Shown: one piece after another, positions 46,501 through 54,561 of the stretch
Position numbering within the stretch: position 1 is the first letter of the stretch
Layout of the letters: each line of letters opens with the position of its first letter
Origin: Marinifilum sp. D714
GTDB lineage: Bacteria > Bacteroidota > Bacteroidia > Bacteroidales > Marinifilaceae
Direction of reading: 5' to 3'
DNA: 64,000 nucleotides
NCBI RefSeq assembly: GCF_030851345.1
Contig: NZ_JALPNU010000018.1
Location: 22,811 to 86,810, forward strand
Program-made: the position numbers and the translations under genes
The notes under the pieces: generated by a model
What the model saw: the letters and a program-made list of their open reading frames with translations, nothing else
The model's database searches: none
What the model was told of the DNA's origin: nothing

Positions 46501-48076
46501 CGAGGATATTACCATTAGAGCATACGATAAGTTAGGGAAAGAGGTGAAAATTAAGGTCAAACCTGTTACCGGAAATCGTGCTAAAATAACAGCATCTCGA
46601 ACTGTTAAAGATGTAAGGGTTAGAGTTACTGGAAAAGTTACAGAAAAGGATAACGTATTTGTTGTTATTGGAGAAAACTTTCTGAGAACTTTAATGAGCG
46701 TGAGAAATATCAGTGTTAATTATTCTGAAATTAACTCTACAACTCTGCCTGGATATTTACCACAAACAAATTATTTTGGTGGAGAATCATACAATGGAAC
46801 AAAAGCTCCTGGATTTAGTTTCTTAACAGGTCAGCAAGATAAAAACTTTGCACGTGAAGCTGCCGATAAAGGTTGGATGACAAAAGATCCTACGATGAAT
46901 GATCCGTATGTGATGAGTCATACCCAGAATTTCTCAATTCGCAGTACAATTGAACCTTTTAAAGGCTTGAAAATTGATCTGACTGCCAATAGAAATTATT
47001 CTAGAAATAGAAGTGAGTATTACATCTACGATAAGGAAAGCGATAGATTTAACAATGAGAATCTGGTAAAATCAGGAAACTTTAGCATGAGTTTCTTAAG
47101 TTTAAAATCGGCATTTTTTACCATAGGAAATACTGGAGATTATTCATCGGAATATTTCACCAAGTTTCTGGAAAATCGCAAATCTGAATCTTTAAGGTTA
47201 GCTCAACAGCGTTATGGTGCATCATATGAGAATGAAGAAATTTTGGATGATAATAATGAAGGTACAGGATATTACAAAGGATTTACTTCAACTTCTCAGG
47301 AAGTGCTAATTCCAGCTTTCCTTAAAGCATATGGAAATGTAGGAAGTGGGTTCAACAAATTGTTCCCTGGTATTGCTAAAATGAAACCAAACTGGAGAGT
47401 GTCATTTGAAGGCTTGTCTAAAATTCCATTTATCAGACGTTATTTCAAATCCATTAACTTAAGTCATGCATACACGTCAACTTATGATGTGGGTTCCTAT
47501 ACCACAAATTTAGCAGCCGAAGTAGATGAGGATGGATTTCTTGAAATCAATAAGATTACGGGTAATTTTTACAATTTGTACGATGTGAATTCAATATCTA
47601 TAAATGAGCAATTTAATCCATTGATTAATGTTGATATGATTTGGAAAAACAATTTCTCAACGAGTTTTGAAATCAAGCGTACCCGAAATTTGATTTTGAG
47701 TCTTTCGAACACTCAGTTAACCGAAGTAGCTTCAAACGAAATGATTTTTGGTATGGGATATCGATTTGATAATTTCGGAATGATAATTGGATCTGGTTCT
47801 CGCCAGAAGAAGTACAATTCAGACTTGAATTTAAGAGCAGATTTATCGGTTCGAAAAAATAGTACCATTATCCGAAAAATTGTTGATGAAGTGGATCAGT
47901 TAACATCTGGTCAAAAGGTGGTTACTTTAAAGTTTAGTGCAGACTATGTTTTAAGTAACAGATTCAACTTGCGATTGTATTACGATAGAATTGTAAATAC
48001 TCCATATGTGTCGTTATCTTACCCAACTACAACAACTGAATTTGGTGCAAGTATCCGATTTACATTGGCAAATTAA
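40550..48076 (+). CDS. sprA: SprA, giant outer-membrane translocon of the type IX secretion system
   Basis: A 2508-residue outer-membrane protein, slightly longer than the roughly 2400 residues of the Flavobacterium protein. SprA is the T9SS translocon barrel through which C-terminal-domain-tagged proteins are exported. Visible features: a hydrophobic N-terminal signal after a TTG start, the conserved early RDYWMQRSR and FGGQFIDKIFGSNTIKIKPQGSAEL region, repeated TQMQFGKLGVTSVFSQQKG- and YEYTNRGQVYRVGEF-type blocks, GTAYIDDFEGAQTSIDM in the middle, and many C-terminal amphipathic strands ending in FGASIRFTLAN. No frameshift is seen. gcvH follows, as in other Bacteroidota. No cargo C-terminal domain was noticed on other proteins here. 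Confidence 0.96.
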   Translation: MKKLFKYTLSLCVVIFYFVIKSNQSVNAYAYQVDSEFGAFQQQDTTLRSGNENKRIINSRSPFNKDNPNAKNDSLRYPFDDENDNLEYGSQQQSPLYLKDPSNIKTSIKYDPATGNYILVKTIGDMTYRRAITMTAEEYEQYVAENSIRDYWMQRSRNDGAGGNNELVPDMNFGGQFIDKIFGSNTIKIKPQGSAELTFGISTTNVENPTLPENLRKTTSFDFDEKIQMNVTGTVGEKLKMDVNYNTEATFDFENQMRLEYTGDEDEIIKKVEAGNVSMPISNTLITGGQNLFGVKTQMQFGKLGVTSVFSQQKGETAVVNLENGAQKNEFEISVDQYEANRHFFLSKYFYDTYDKTLENLPVINSGIAINKVEVWVTNKTSNFQDSRNVVAFVDLGESATNISNTLFSQTGTGVLPDNDLNDVYQQMTETYSDIRDVNKVTETLGPLAPGFSSGNDYEKVENARKLSPSEYTINEKLGYISLNQALNADEVLAVAYEYTNRGQVYRVGEFTSDGVSAPQSLVMKLLKGTNLSPKMPTWKLMMKNIYNIGAYQVNQEDFVLNIMYQNDQAGTKVNFLPEGDIKNEILLKVMNLDRLNSQLDPGADGMFDFINGITIYSNNGRVIFPIIEPFGSYLREKIGNDAIADKYVFEDLYELTQNEAQQLAEKNKYSLKGSYQSSSSSEISLNALNVQPGSVRVKAGGRELVENIDYTVDYTLGRVKIINQALLESNTPISIDSENNSLFNIQTKTLLGVQMDYQVHDNFNLGATVMHLSEQPLTQKVNIGDEPISNTIWGLNGSYETESMFLTRMVDKLPFIETKEPSKISVEGEFAQLRPGHNKSIGSSGTAYIDDFEGAQTSIDMKSLSSWVLASTPQNNDVLFPEGNLNSDLAYGFNRAKLAWYVIDPLFLRNNSATPGHIKADKEQQSNHFVREIFEEEIWPNKERASGVPTNISVLNLAYYPDEKGPYNYDVDGQAGVSQGMNPDGTLEAPETRWGGIMRRIETNDFEAANIAYIEFWMMDPFVYDKAHKGGDLYFNLGNVSEDILRDSRKSFENGLPTDEDVTLVDSTVWGRVPKIQSQVIAFDNNTNSRKYQDVGLDGLNSEEEISFFDEYIQQIELSANLGVGSGAYVNAINDPSGDDYHYFRGSDYDADKVGILERYKRYNGPEGNSPTSELSTEPYPTSATTLPNVEDINNDQTLSETEAYYQYRVRLEPTGMEVGKNFITDKITSTVDLANGEQGTVDWYQFKIPVNEFEDQFGNISDFTSIRFMRMFLKGFEEDVIMRFATLDLVRDDWRKYEQALNEDKDDAVVSDANFDITAINIEENASKEPVNYVLPPGIDRVVDPSNPQLIQLNEQAILLKVTDLENGKGKGAYKTLNMDVRKYGKLKMDVHAEEISGLPLRDNEVTAFIRLGSDYQDNYYEYEIPLKLTAPGVYNGDNENDRLAVWPDENRFDFKLRLFQTIKQLRNDAMRSAGSSVDYLTVYDAAVNDLSNDNDPIKEGHRVRIKGNPNLANVRTIMIGIKNPLEDITGSDDDQPKSVEVWMNELRLSDFDEDGGWAANLRVTTKLADLGTVTWSGSQITSGFGGIEDGVNERYKDDIFQYDFSASLELGKFFPEKSGVRIPMYYAISEETVSPEYNPLDPDIPLDVALENADSKSERDSIKHISQEYTKRKSFNLTNVRIEKKEGKAKLLDVSNLSMTYSYNETYSRDVNTVRDLEKNYRGVLSYNYTERPKIVQPFKKVKAFQKPMFRLLKDFNFYYMPTQLSFRSDIQRYYHEIEKRNIEEPGLMIDPSYDKDFIWYRYYDLKYNLTKGLKFDFSATNTSRIDEPDGIVDRHRDRDAYEIWKDSIWNNLMDGGRNIKYHHKFNVTYTVPINKIPLFNWTSLNARYSGAYDWNAGAITADTIELGNTIRNSNNIQLNGQLKMTSLYNKVGVLKKINRKYNSNRKYKKKSKSYKRVNYDGKVDELKAGVPVSIYHKLMTEDITIRAYDKLGKEVKIKVKPVTGNRAKITASRTVKDVRVRVTGKVTEKDNVFVVIGENFLRTLMSVRNISVNYSEINSTTLPGYLPQTNYFGGESYNGTKAPGFSFLTGQQDKNFAREAADKGWMTKDPTMNDPYVMSHTQNFSIRSTIEPFKGLKIDLTANRNYSRNRSEYYIYDKESDRFNNENLVKSGNFSMSFLSLKSAFFTIGNTGDYSSEYFTKFLENRKSESLRLAQQRYGASYENEEILDDNNEGTGYYKGFTSTSQEVLIPAFLKAYGNVGSGFNKLFPGIAKMKPNWRVSFEGLSKIPFIRRYFKSINLSHAYTSTYDVGSYTTNLAAEVDEDGFLEINKITGNFYNLYDVNSISINEQFNPLINVDMIWKNNFSTSFEIKRTRNLILSLSNTQLTEVASNEMIFGMGYRFDNFGMIIGSGSRQKKYNSDLNLRADLSVRKNSTIIRKIVDEVDQLTSGQKVVTLKFSADYVLSNRFNLRLYYDRIVNTPYVSLSYPTTTTEFGASIRFTLAN

Positions 48077-48235
48077 TAAAGTGTTTAAGAGCAGGTTGAA
48101 AACAAGAATATTTTTTTTAGAAGTGTTAATATTCAATAGGTTTCTTGTATAATATTGATCTATAATGTGATAAAGATCATACAATCATTAGTTGATTTAC
48201 TCAATTACTAATATTTTATTATTGAAAAAAAACTG

Positions 48236-48243
48236 TAAATTTG
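48236..48243 (+). promoter_or_regulatory. Promoter -7 element of gcvH
   Basis: TAAATTTG fits TAnnTTTG; a start near 48250 leaves a leader of about 30 bases to the ATG at 48282 and rules against the longer in-frame start at 48192. Confidence 0.6.
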
Positions 48244-48281
48244 GAGCAGTTTATAAACCTCTTTTAAAACAACATACTATC

Positions 48282-48656
48282 ATGAATGTACCAGAAAATT
48301 TGAAGTACACTAAAGATCACGAATGGGTACGTGTAGAAGGCGAAGAAGCTTTTATTGGTGTTACTGATTTCGCTCAGGGAGAACTAGGAGACATCGTTTT
48401 TGTTGAAGTAGAAACTGAAGGCGAAGAATTAGATAAGGAAGAAGTTTTCGGAACTATCGAAGCTGTAAAAACTGTATCTGACATGTTTATGCCAGTTGGT
48501 GGTGAAGTATTGGAATTCAACGAGAAGTTGGAAGATGCTCCAGATCTAATCAACTCTGATCCTTATGGTGAAGGTTGGATCATCAAAATTAAATTAGATG
48601 ATGCTGCTGAGCTTGAAGAATTACTTTCTGCTGAAGCTTACAAAGAATTACTTTAA
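48282..48656 (+). CDS. gcvH: Glycine cleavage system H protein
   Basis: A 124-residue lipoyl carrier that shuttles aminomethyl groups between P and T proteins. [20 protein letters not shown] is the usual N terminus; the lipoylation Lys63 lies in [15 protein letters not shown]. The start at 48282 is supported by the promoter just upstream. The gene sits after sprA, although it has its own promoter and terminator. Confidence 0.96.
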   Translation: MNVPENLKYTKDHEWVRVEGEEAFIGVTDFAQGELGDIVFVEVETEGEELDKEEVFGTIEAVKTVSDMFMPVGGEVLEFNEKLEDAPDLINSDPYGEGWIIKIKLDDAAELEELLSAEAYKELL

Positions 48657-48677
48657 GAGTATTCTGAAAATATAGAG

Positions 48678-48709
48678 AAACCCTCGCACTAATGTGTGAG
48701 GGTTTTTTG
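48678..48709. terminator. Terminator between gcvH and the converging OMP gene
   Basis: A 12-bp stem AAACCCTCGCAC / GTGTGAGGGTTT (one wobble pair) with loop TAAT, followed by TTTTTTG-type sequence on the plus strand; it could also serve the minus-strand gene ending at 48718. Confidence 0.85.
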
Positions 48710-48717
48710 TTTGTGTA

Positions 48718-49923
48718 TTAGAAGTTGAAGGAAACACCAATTCCTAAAAGAAATTTTTCATCATGAAATGAGTAGTTTAATTCGGGCTGGATTGCAATTC
48801 CATTTGTGAAACCATACTTAAAAAATGCCCTGGCCGTATCTTTTCCATAAATATCTCCTTCTCTCTTTACCAGGTAACCAAATCCGGCACCGATCCACTG
48901 TTCTTTTTTAAAGCTTTCAGCAATATTAATATCCATTAAAGCATCAATAAAAACATTGTTTCGGATTTTATTATCAATTCCAAAAGATTTGGCTTGAGTT
49001 CTTATACCTAGTTTGGCAGCATACTGTAAATTTTCATTAAAGTAGAGATTGATGCCTGCACTTACGTCTGCCGATAATTTACTTTTAATTACAGAACTAC
49101 CGAAGCCTGCATCAAAACCTAGCTTTAGAAATCGTGGTCTTTTCTCTCTTTTTTCTCCAAGAGTTCGCTCATATCTAAATTCACCATTTTCTTTCTTATA
49201 ATGTAGCTTTGAGAAATACTGGTAATATCTTCTTTTTAGGAATCTGTCTTTCTCACTTGCCATAAAAGTTTGAATTTCGTTAATATCGAATTCTTTAAGT
49301 TCGTTAAGGTTGGTTATGTAAAACTTTACACTCCAAAGCAATTCTTTAATTTCTATGATATGTTGCCATTGTGCTTTGTTGTAGAGTTTGTTTTGCACAA
49401 TTATATACTCTCGATTCTCTTCCGAAGTTTTTCTTTCATTAACCGTAAGTTTATGTTTTTTCTTGATTTTACCTTTGTAATAGTTTTTAAAAGTAACTTG
49501 TAATAAGCTGTCTCTTTTTTCTTTCGACAGACCTGATTCTTTTGCTTCTTTATTGTTAAGTTTTATCGCTTCAAAAAATTCAGCAGAGTATAGATTAGGT
49601 CTCTGTGAGTGAAGTGTTATATGGTATTTTTTATCCTCTTTTAAAGGGATTTCTTTAATCTTCTCCTTCAGGATCTTTAATTCCAGATTTAACGGATTCC
49701 AAAAATGTTTGGTGGAAAAGTCATTATCTATGGAACCAAAAATATTGTGCCAAGAATAGCTGAATTCAATTTTCTTTCCATTACCATAATCTATGTAAAG
49801 AGTATCTCTTTTGTTTGAAAATCCATATTGATAATTTTTTGGAGCATTAAGCCACTTTCCTTGTGATTGAACAGAAGGAATGATTAATATGATTAGAAAG
49901 AATGCAATTATTATTTTTCTCAT
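48718..49923 (-). CDS. Predicted outer-membrane protein of unknown function
   Basis: A 401-residue exported protein starting at 49923 with signal MRKIIIAFFLIILIIPSVQS. The middle (about 60-260) is highly charged and helical; the last ~120 residues form alternating strands (LKLGFDAGFGSSVIKSKLSADVSAGINLYF) ending in GIGVSFNF, a typical beta-barrel C terminus. No family is recognised. It starts 4 bases after the stop of the probable anti-sigma gene, so it belongs to the sigma-factor operon. The open frame upstream of 49923 lies inside that gene. Confidence 0.78.
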   Translation of the reverse strand: MRKIIIAFFLIILIIPSVQSQGKWLNAPKNYQYGFSNKRDTLYIDYGNGKKIEFSYSWHNIFGSIDNDFSTKHFWNPLNLELKILKEKIKEIPLKEDKKYHITLHSQRPNLYSAEFFEAIKLNNKEAKESGLSKEKRDSLLQVTFKNYYKGKIKKKHKLTVNERKTSEENREYIIVQNKLYNKAQWQHIIEIKELLWSVKFYITNLNELKEFDINEIQTFMASEKDRFLKRRYYQYFSKLHYKKENGEFRYERTLGEKREKRPRFLKLGFDAGFGSSVIKSKLSADVSAGINLYFNENLQYAAKLGIRTQAKSFGIDNKIRNNVFIDALMDINIAESFKKEQWIGAGFGYLVKREGDIYGKDTARAFFKYGFTNGIAIQPELNYSFHDEKFLLGIGVSFNF

Positions 49924-49927
49924 GACC

Positions 49928-50530
49928 TTAATTTTTAAATAGTTTGCCAATCTTTTTAGCAAATGATTTGCTTTTCGATTGGTTATTTGTGTTGCTTGCC
50001 AAACGATCACTTTCATAGTAAACAGGCAGGTCGAGTTCCGGAATCTCGCTCTCTGTTTCCTTTATTTTTATTCGTTCGACAATTTGTATATATAGTTTGT
50101 CTTCAACCTTATTTTGAAATACGATAGGCTGATTGATAACTATCGTAGGAAGTTGTGGTAAAGCAATGTGCTTTGGTTTTTCCAATTGGGCAATATTCGA
50201 TTTTGAAATGGAATCGATCAGTAAATAATTTTTACTTTTAATATTCTCATTTTCGCTTTGTAGCGAGGAAATTAGCTGCTCTTGATTGCGTATATTTTGA
50301 TTTTGTATTTTTATCGTGTTGTATTGCTGATAATGCAGGTAGATAGAGGATCCTAGCAATAGGATCAATACAGCCGCTGCAAGTTTCCACTTTCGCTCCT
50401 TCGGTTGCTGATTGATTCGTTTATCGATTGAAGAACGTAGTCTCTCCTTGTCGAAATGTACATTTGAGGGCAATTCCGACTGGTTTTCCAAATTATTTTT
50501 AATGATACTATCCAACGAGTTCGGTTGCAT
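49928..50530 (-). CDS. Probable anti-sigma factor, single-pass membrane protein
   Basis: A 200-residue protein with a cytoplasmic N-terminal part of about 47 residues, one transmembrane helix (KLAAAVLILLLGSSIYLHY, about 49-67), a coiled coil (about 75-105) and a periplasmic tail. It overlaps the upstream ECF sigma gene by 23 bases, the classic arrangement of sigma and anti-sigma. I see no zinc-binding HxxxCxxC motif, so the anti-sigma role is inferred from position and topology. Confidence 0.7.
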   Translation of the reverse strand: MQPNSLDSIIKNNLENQSELPSNVHFDKERLRSSIDKRINQQPKERKWKLAAAVLILLLGSSIYLHYQQYNTIKIQNQNIRNQEQLISSLQSENENIKSKNYLLIDSISKSNIAQLEKPKHIALPQLPTIVINQPIVFQNKVEDKLYIQIVERIKIKETESEIPELDLPVYYESDRLASNTNNQSKSKSFAKKIGKLFKN

Positions 50531-51047
50531 AATTCAATGTTTTTAATTGTGTTTTTAAAATGTTTCGTGCCCTGGTGAGTTGCGATCGTGAGGCACTTTC
50601 ACTAATATGAAGAATATCTGCAATTTCTTTGTGTGCATATCCTTCAATAACATAAAGATTGAATACAGTACGGTATCCATCAGGTAAATTTCTTACGAGA
50701 TTTAAGCAATCGTCCATACCAAGTTTGTTTTCCACTTCGGGCGATTGGTTGGGGAAATTTTCAATAAAAGAAATATTCTCAGATAATGTCAAGCGCTTTT
50801 GTTCCCTTAAAAAAAGTAAACTTTCGTTTACCATGATGCGTTTTAACCATCCTAAGCTAGCTTTATCATTTTCATAGGTAAAATCATCTAAAGCATCGTA
50901 TATTTTAATAAATCCCCTTTGTAGGACTTCTTCAGCATCGAATTGAGATACAACATATCGAAGAATCAATAAAAACAATGGTTGAGAATGATTCTCATAA
51001 ATCTTATTGAAAATGGTCTTCTTATTTTTTAGAAAAAGTTTCTTCAT
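50508..51047 (-). CDS. ECF-type RNA polymerase sigma factor
   Basis: A 179-residue sigma-70 family protein with region 2 (LFLLILRYVVSQFDAEEVLQRGFIKIYDALDDF) and region 4 (LPDGYRTVFNLYVIEGYAHKEIADILHISESASRSQLTRARNILK, a helix-turn-helix). It is the first gene of the run sigma, anti-sigma, outer-membrane protein. The target regulon is not visible. A repeat array lies upstream, between its start and infB. Confidence 0.92.
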   Translation of the reverse strand: MKKLFLKNKKTIFNKIYENHSQPLFLLILRYVVSQFDAEEVLQRGFIKIYDALDDFTYENDKASLGWLKRIMVNESLLFLREQKRLTLSENISFIENFPNQSPEVENKLGMDDCLNLVRNLPDGYRTVFNLYVIEGYAHKEIADILHISESASRSQLTRARNILKTQLKTLNYATELVG

Positions 51048-51168
51048 TCGTGCTCATTTAGCATCTTACCAATATTGAGGATATGATAAGTTTTTGCAAT
51101 TTACATATAGAATACATAAGAAATGCAAAACGCTGCACGGATATTATTTTTTTTGAAATGCTTATCTC

Positions 51169-51437
51169 TTTTACCAACTGAGGAACTACATTTTTTAGAA
51201 AACGATCTGCTCAGTCAATTGAGGAGTTACTTTTTTGAAAAAAGGATTTCCTCAGCCAGTTGAGGGACTTCTTTTTTCGGAAAAAGATATGCTCAGCCAA
51301 TTGAGGAACTAATTTTTTTGGAAAATGATATGCTCAGCCATTTGAGGAGCTTCTTTTTTGGGAAAACGATCTGATCAGTCAGTTGAGGAGGAACTTTGTT
51401 GAGTAAATGACCTCTTCAACCAATTGAGGAGAATACT
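51169..51437. repeat. Array of seven degenerate 41-bp direct repeats
   Basis: Units start at 51169, 51210, 51251, 51292, 51333, 51374 and 51414: five spacings of exactly 41 bp, one of 40, and a truncated last unit. The consensus is about CTCAGCCAATTGAGGA, a short variable stretch, a T-run of 6-7, then GGAAAANGATNTG. Each unit includes a small dyad (CTCA...TGAG) followed by the T-run. The period is not a multiple of three and stops occur in the frames, so it is not a coding repeat. Confidence 0.9.
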
Positions 51438-51445
51438 TAAACAAA

Positions 51446-51472
51446 AAAAGCAGTCCAATTTGGACTGCTTTT
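51446..51472 (-). terminator. Terminator after infB
   Basis: An 12-bp stem AAAAGCAGTCCA / TGGACTGCTTTT with a 3-base loop, 22 bases past the infB stop on the minus strand, with a T-run on that strand. Confidence 0.88.
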
Positions 51473-51493
51473 CTATATGATAGGAATTGTTTT

Positions 51494-54493
51494 TTACAAT
51501 TTCTTCTTAACCTCTACTTCTTCGAATGCTTCAACCATATCGCCAACTTTGATATCGTTGTACTTGTCGATATTCAAACCACATTCGTAACCTTTCACAA
51601 CTTCTTTCGCATCGTCTTTGAAACGTTTCAACGAACCAAGTTCTCCGGTATAGATTACAATACCGTCGCGAATCAGGCGGATCTTAGAGCTACGCTTGAT
51701 CTTACCATCACGAACGATACATCCGGCAATGGTACCAACCTTAGAGATTTTGAATGTTTCAAGTACCTCAACAGTTGCTACAATTTCTTCTTTAATTTCA
51801 GGAGAAAGCATACCTTCCATTGCTGATTTCAACTCTTCGATTGCATCGTAGATAATTGAGTACAGACGGATATCGATCTCTTCTTTCTCTGCCAATCTAC
51901 GTGCTCCAACTGAAGGACGTACCTGGAAACCAACAATAATTGCGTTCGAAGCAGTTGCAAGCATTACATCAGATTCTGAGATCTGACCTACAGCCTTGTG
52001 AATTACATTCACCTGAATTTCTTCAGTAGAAAGCTTGATCAATGAGTCAGAAAGTGCTTCGATAGATCCATCCACGTCACCTTTCACAATCACGTTCAAC
52101 TCCTGGAAGTTTCCGATTGCAATACGACGACCAATCTCGTCAAGAGTAATGTGCTTCTGAGTACGAAGACCTTGCTCACGCTGTAATTGCTCACGTTTGT
52201 TAGCAATGTTACGAGCTTCCTTCTCACTTTCCATTACGTTGAAGTTGTCACCAGCCTGTGGAGCACCATTCAAACCAAGAATCAATGCTGGTTCTGATGG
52301 CCCAACAGCGTCAATCTTGTTGCCACGTTCGTTAAACATAGCTTTAACGTGACCTGTGTAGCTACCTGCAAGTAATACATCACCAACTTTCAAAGTACCT
52401 GCTTGTACCAATAAAGTTGTAACGTAACCACGACCTTTATCAAGAGATGATTCGATTACAGAACCAACTGCACGTTTATTTGGATTTGCTTTAGCTTCCA
52501 ATAACTCAGCTTCAAGCAATACTTTTTCCAATAAGTCTTCAATATTGATACCGTTCTTTGCTGAAATTTCCTGACACTGATATTTACCACCCCAGTCTTC
52601 AACCAAATAGTTCATGTTAGCCAATTCACCTTTGATTCTCTCAGGATCAGCTCCCGGCTTATCAATTTTGTTGATTGCAAATACAATTGGTACACCTGCT
52701 GCACTTGCGTGGTTGATTGCCTCAATTGTCTGTGGCATCACGTTATCATCAGCAGCAACAATAATAATTGCAATATCGGTTACTTGAGCACCACGAGCAC
52801 GCATCGCCGTAAAGGCTTCGTGACCTGGAGTATCAAGGAAAGTAATCTTTCTTCCATCGTCCAATGATACATTGTATGCACCAATGTGCTGAGTAATACC
52901 TCCGGCCTCTCCGGCAATTACGTTAGCATGACGAATGTAGTCCAAAAGGGAAGTTTTACCGTGGTCAACGTGACCCATTACTGTTACAATCGGTGGACGT
53001 TCAACCAAATCTTCCTCTTTGTCTTCTTCTTCTTCAATAGATTCTTGAAGTTCAACACTTACGAATTCTGCTTTGTATCCAAATTCATCCGCAACAATGG
53101 CAATGGTTTCAGCATCCAATCTCTGGTTGATCGACACGAATAAACCAAGTCCCATACAAGTTGCAATAATATTGGTTACAGGAACTTCCATCATTGTTGC
53201 CAATTCGTTTACAGTAACGAACTCGGTCAACTTCAATACATTCTTTTCTGCTGCAGCCTGTTCAGCCAATTCAGCTTGCTTAGCACTTGCCTGTTCTCTC
53301 TTCTCACGACGGTGCTTCGAACCTTTCGACTTACCACCTTTCGAAGTTAATCTTGCAAGTGTATCTTTAATTTGCTTTTGTACATCTTCTTCGCTAACCT
53401 CTTTCTTAACTGCTTTTTTCTTCTTCAGTTTTTTGAACTTGTTAGCTTGAGCTCCTTGCTGTTTTCCTTGTTGTCTGCCTTGCTGACCACCTTGTTGTTT
53501 TCCTTGCTGGCCACCTTGCTGTCTTCCTTGTTGACCGCCTTGCTGATTTCCAACGTTAACTTTTTCGCTATCCTTTTTAATTCTTTTGCGTTTCTTACGT
53601 TGTTGGTTACCTTGCTTGTCTTTGTTGGTAGACTTTTTCTCTACAGGCAATTCAATTTTTCCAATAACAGTAGGACCAGAAAGTTTCTGAGTAGAAGATT
53701 TAAAAATTTCTTCTTTTTCTACTGTTTTTTCTTGAGCTTCTGGCTCAGTAGATTGTTCCTTAGCAGGTTGCTTTTGTTGAGGAGCTGACTTTTGCTTTTC
53801 TCTTCTCTCCACTTCTTTCTCCGCTTTTGTCTTTTTAGCAGGTCTTGTTTTCTGATTTAAAGAATCTAAATCAATTTTCCCTACTACTTTAAGCTCTTCC
53901 TTATTTTCTTGTTTTTCGGTTTGAGCTGCTTCCTCTTTTTTAGGGCTTTCCATTTTAACAGTTTGAGCATCTTTAGCAGGCGTAGCCGGCTCTGATGGTT
54001 TTTCAGTTACTTCTTTTTTAACGGTCTGAGGTTTTTCCTCAACCTTAGGAGCTTCTGCTTTGGCAGGCTTCTCTTCAGGTTTCGAAGGAGCTTTATCTTC
54101 TGTTTTTTCTGGCTTTTCCTGTTTTGCTTTCGGTTTCAATGCATCTAAATCGATTTTACCTACAACTTTAACAGGTTTTTTTGCCGGAGCTTCTTCTTCA
54201 GTTTTTTCAACAGTTGCTTCTTTTGTACCTTCTTCCGATTTCGGATCGATAGAAACAGTTTCTTTCTTTTCTCGGGTACTTTTCAAATTTACTTTCTCCG
54301 ATTCTTTCTTAAGGTTCAAATCAGAGCTATACTCTTTTGCCAGAATATCATAAGCGTCATCTGAAACTTTGGTATTTGGATTTGAATCAATCTCAATACC
54401 TTTTTTATTCAGAAAATCGACAATAGTAGATATCCCAACATTGAATTCTCTTGCTAGTTTACTAAGTCTTTTATTTTTATTGACTTTTGCCAT
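51494..54493 (-). CDS. infB: Translation initiation factor IF-2
   Basis: A 999-residue GTPase that brings initiator tRNA to the ribosome. The N-terminal IF2_N-type domain ([24 protein letters not shown]) is followed by a long Lys/Glu/Ala/Pro-rich region and a Gln/Gly/Arg repeat tract (about residues 315-346). A second IF2_N-like segment ([18 protein letters not shown], near 425) precedes the G domain: GHVDHGKTS near 507, DTPGHEAF and NKIDKPGA. Domains 2 to 4 complete the C terminus. It is the last gene of rimP-nusA-infB. Confidence 0.97.
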   Translation of the reverse strand: MAKVNKNKRLSKLAREFNVGISTIVDFLNKKGIEIDSNPNTKVSDDAYDILAKEYSSDLNLKKESEKVNLKSTREKKETVSIDPKSEEGTKEATVEKTEEEAPAKKPVKVVGKIDLDALKPKAKQEKPEKTEDKAPSKPEEKPAKAEAPKVEEKPQTVKKEVTEKPSEPATPAKDAQTVKMESPKKEEAAQTEKQENKEELKVVGKIDLDSLNQKTRPAKKTKAEKEVERREKQKSAPQQKQPAKEQSTEPEAQEKTVEKEEIFKSSTQKLSGPTVIGKIELPVEKKSTNKDKQGNQQRKKRKRIKKDSEKVNVGNQQGGQQGRQQGGQQGKQQGGQQGRQQGKQQGAQANKFKKLKKKKAVKKEVSEEDVQKQIKDTLARLTSKGGKSKGSKHRREKREQASAKQAELAEQAAAEKNVLKLTEFVTVNELATMMEVPVTNIIATCMGLGLFVSINQRLDAETIAIVADEFGYKAEFVSVELQESIEEEEDKEEDLVERPPIVTVMGHVDHGKTSLLDYIRHANVIAGEAGGITQHIGAYNVSLDDGRKITFLDTPGHEAFTAMRARGAQVTDIAIIIVAADDNVMPQTIEAINHASAAGVPIVFAINKIDKPGADPERIKGELANMNYLVEDWGGKYQCQEISAKNGINIEDLLEKVLLEAELLEAKANPNKRAVGSVIESSLDKGRGYVTTLLVQAGTLKVGDVLLAGSYTGHVKAMFNERGNKIDAVGPSEPALILGLNGAPQAGDNFNVMESEKEARNIANKREQLQREQGLRTQKHITLDEIGRRIAIGNFQELNVIVKGDVDGSIEALSDSLIKLSTEEIQVNVIHKAVGQISESDVMLATASNAIIVGFQVRPSVGARRLAEKEEIDIRLYSIIYDAIEELKSAMEGMLSPEIKEEIVATVEVLETFKISKVGTIAGCIVRDGKIKRSSKIRLIRDGIVIYTGELGSLKRFKDDAKEVVKGYECGLNIDKYNDIKVGDMVEAFEEVEVKKKL

Positions 54494-54561
54494 ATTTTGA
54501 AGTTAACTGTTAAAATGTGCCGTTTTCAATAATTTGTGAGGAACTGTCCTTAAAAATCCGA

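Larger units (their letters stand above)
51048..51493. other. Intergenic region between the sigma gene and infB
   Basis: About 445 bases with no gene. It contains roughly 120 bases of AT-rich sequence next to the sigma-factor start, then the 41-bp repeat array (51169-51437), then the infB terminator. Confidence 0.7.

Noticed and set aside
51169..51437. The 41-bp array as a CRISPR or as a protein-coding repeat
   Set aside because: Units abut without unique spacers and are too degenerate for CRISPR; a 41-base period breaks frame and no long ORF crosses it.
53372..53788. 138-codon plus-strand frame rich in Leu/Phe within infB
   Set aside because: It is the antisense of the Lys/Gln-rich linker of IF-2, whose codon bias gives Leu/Phe on the other strand; not a real membrane protein.
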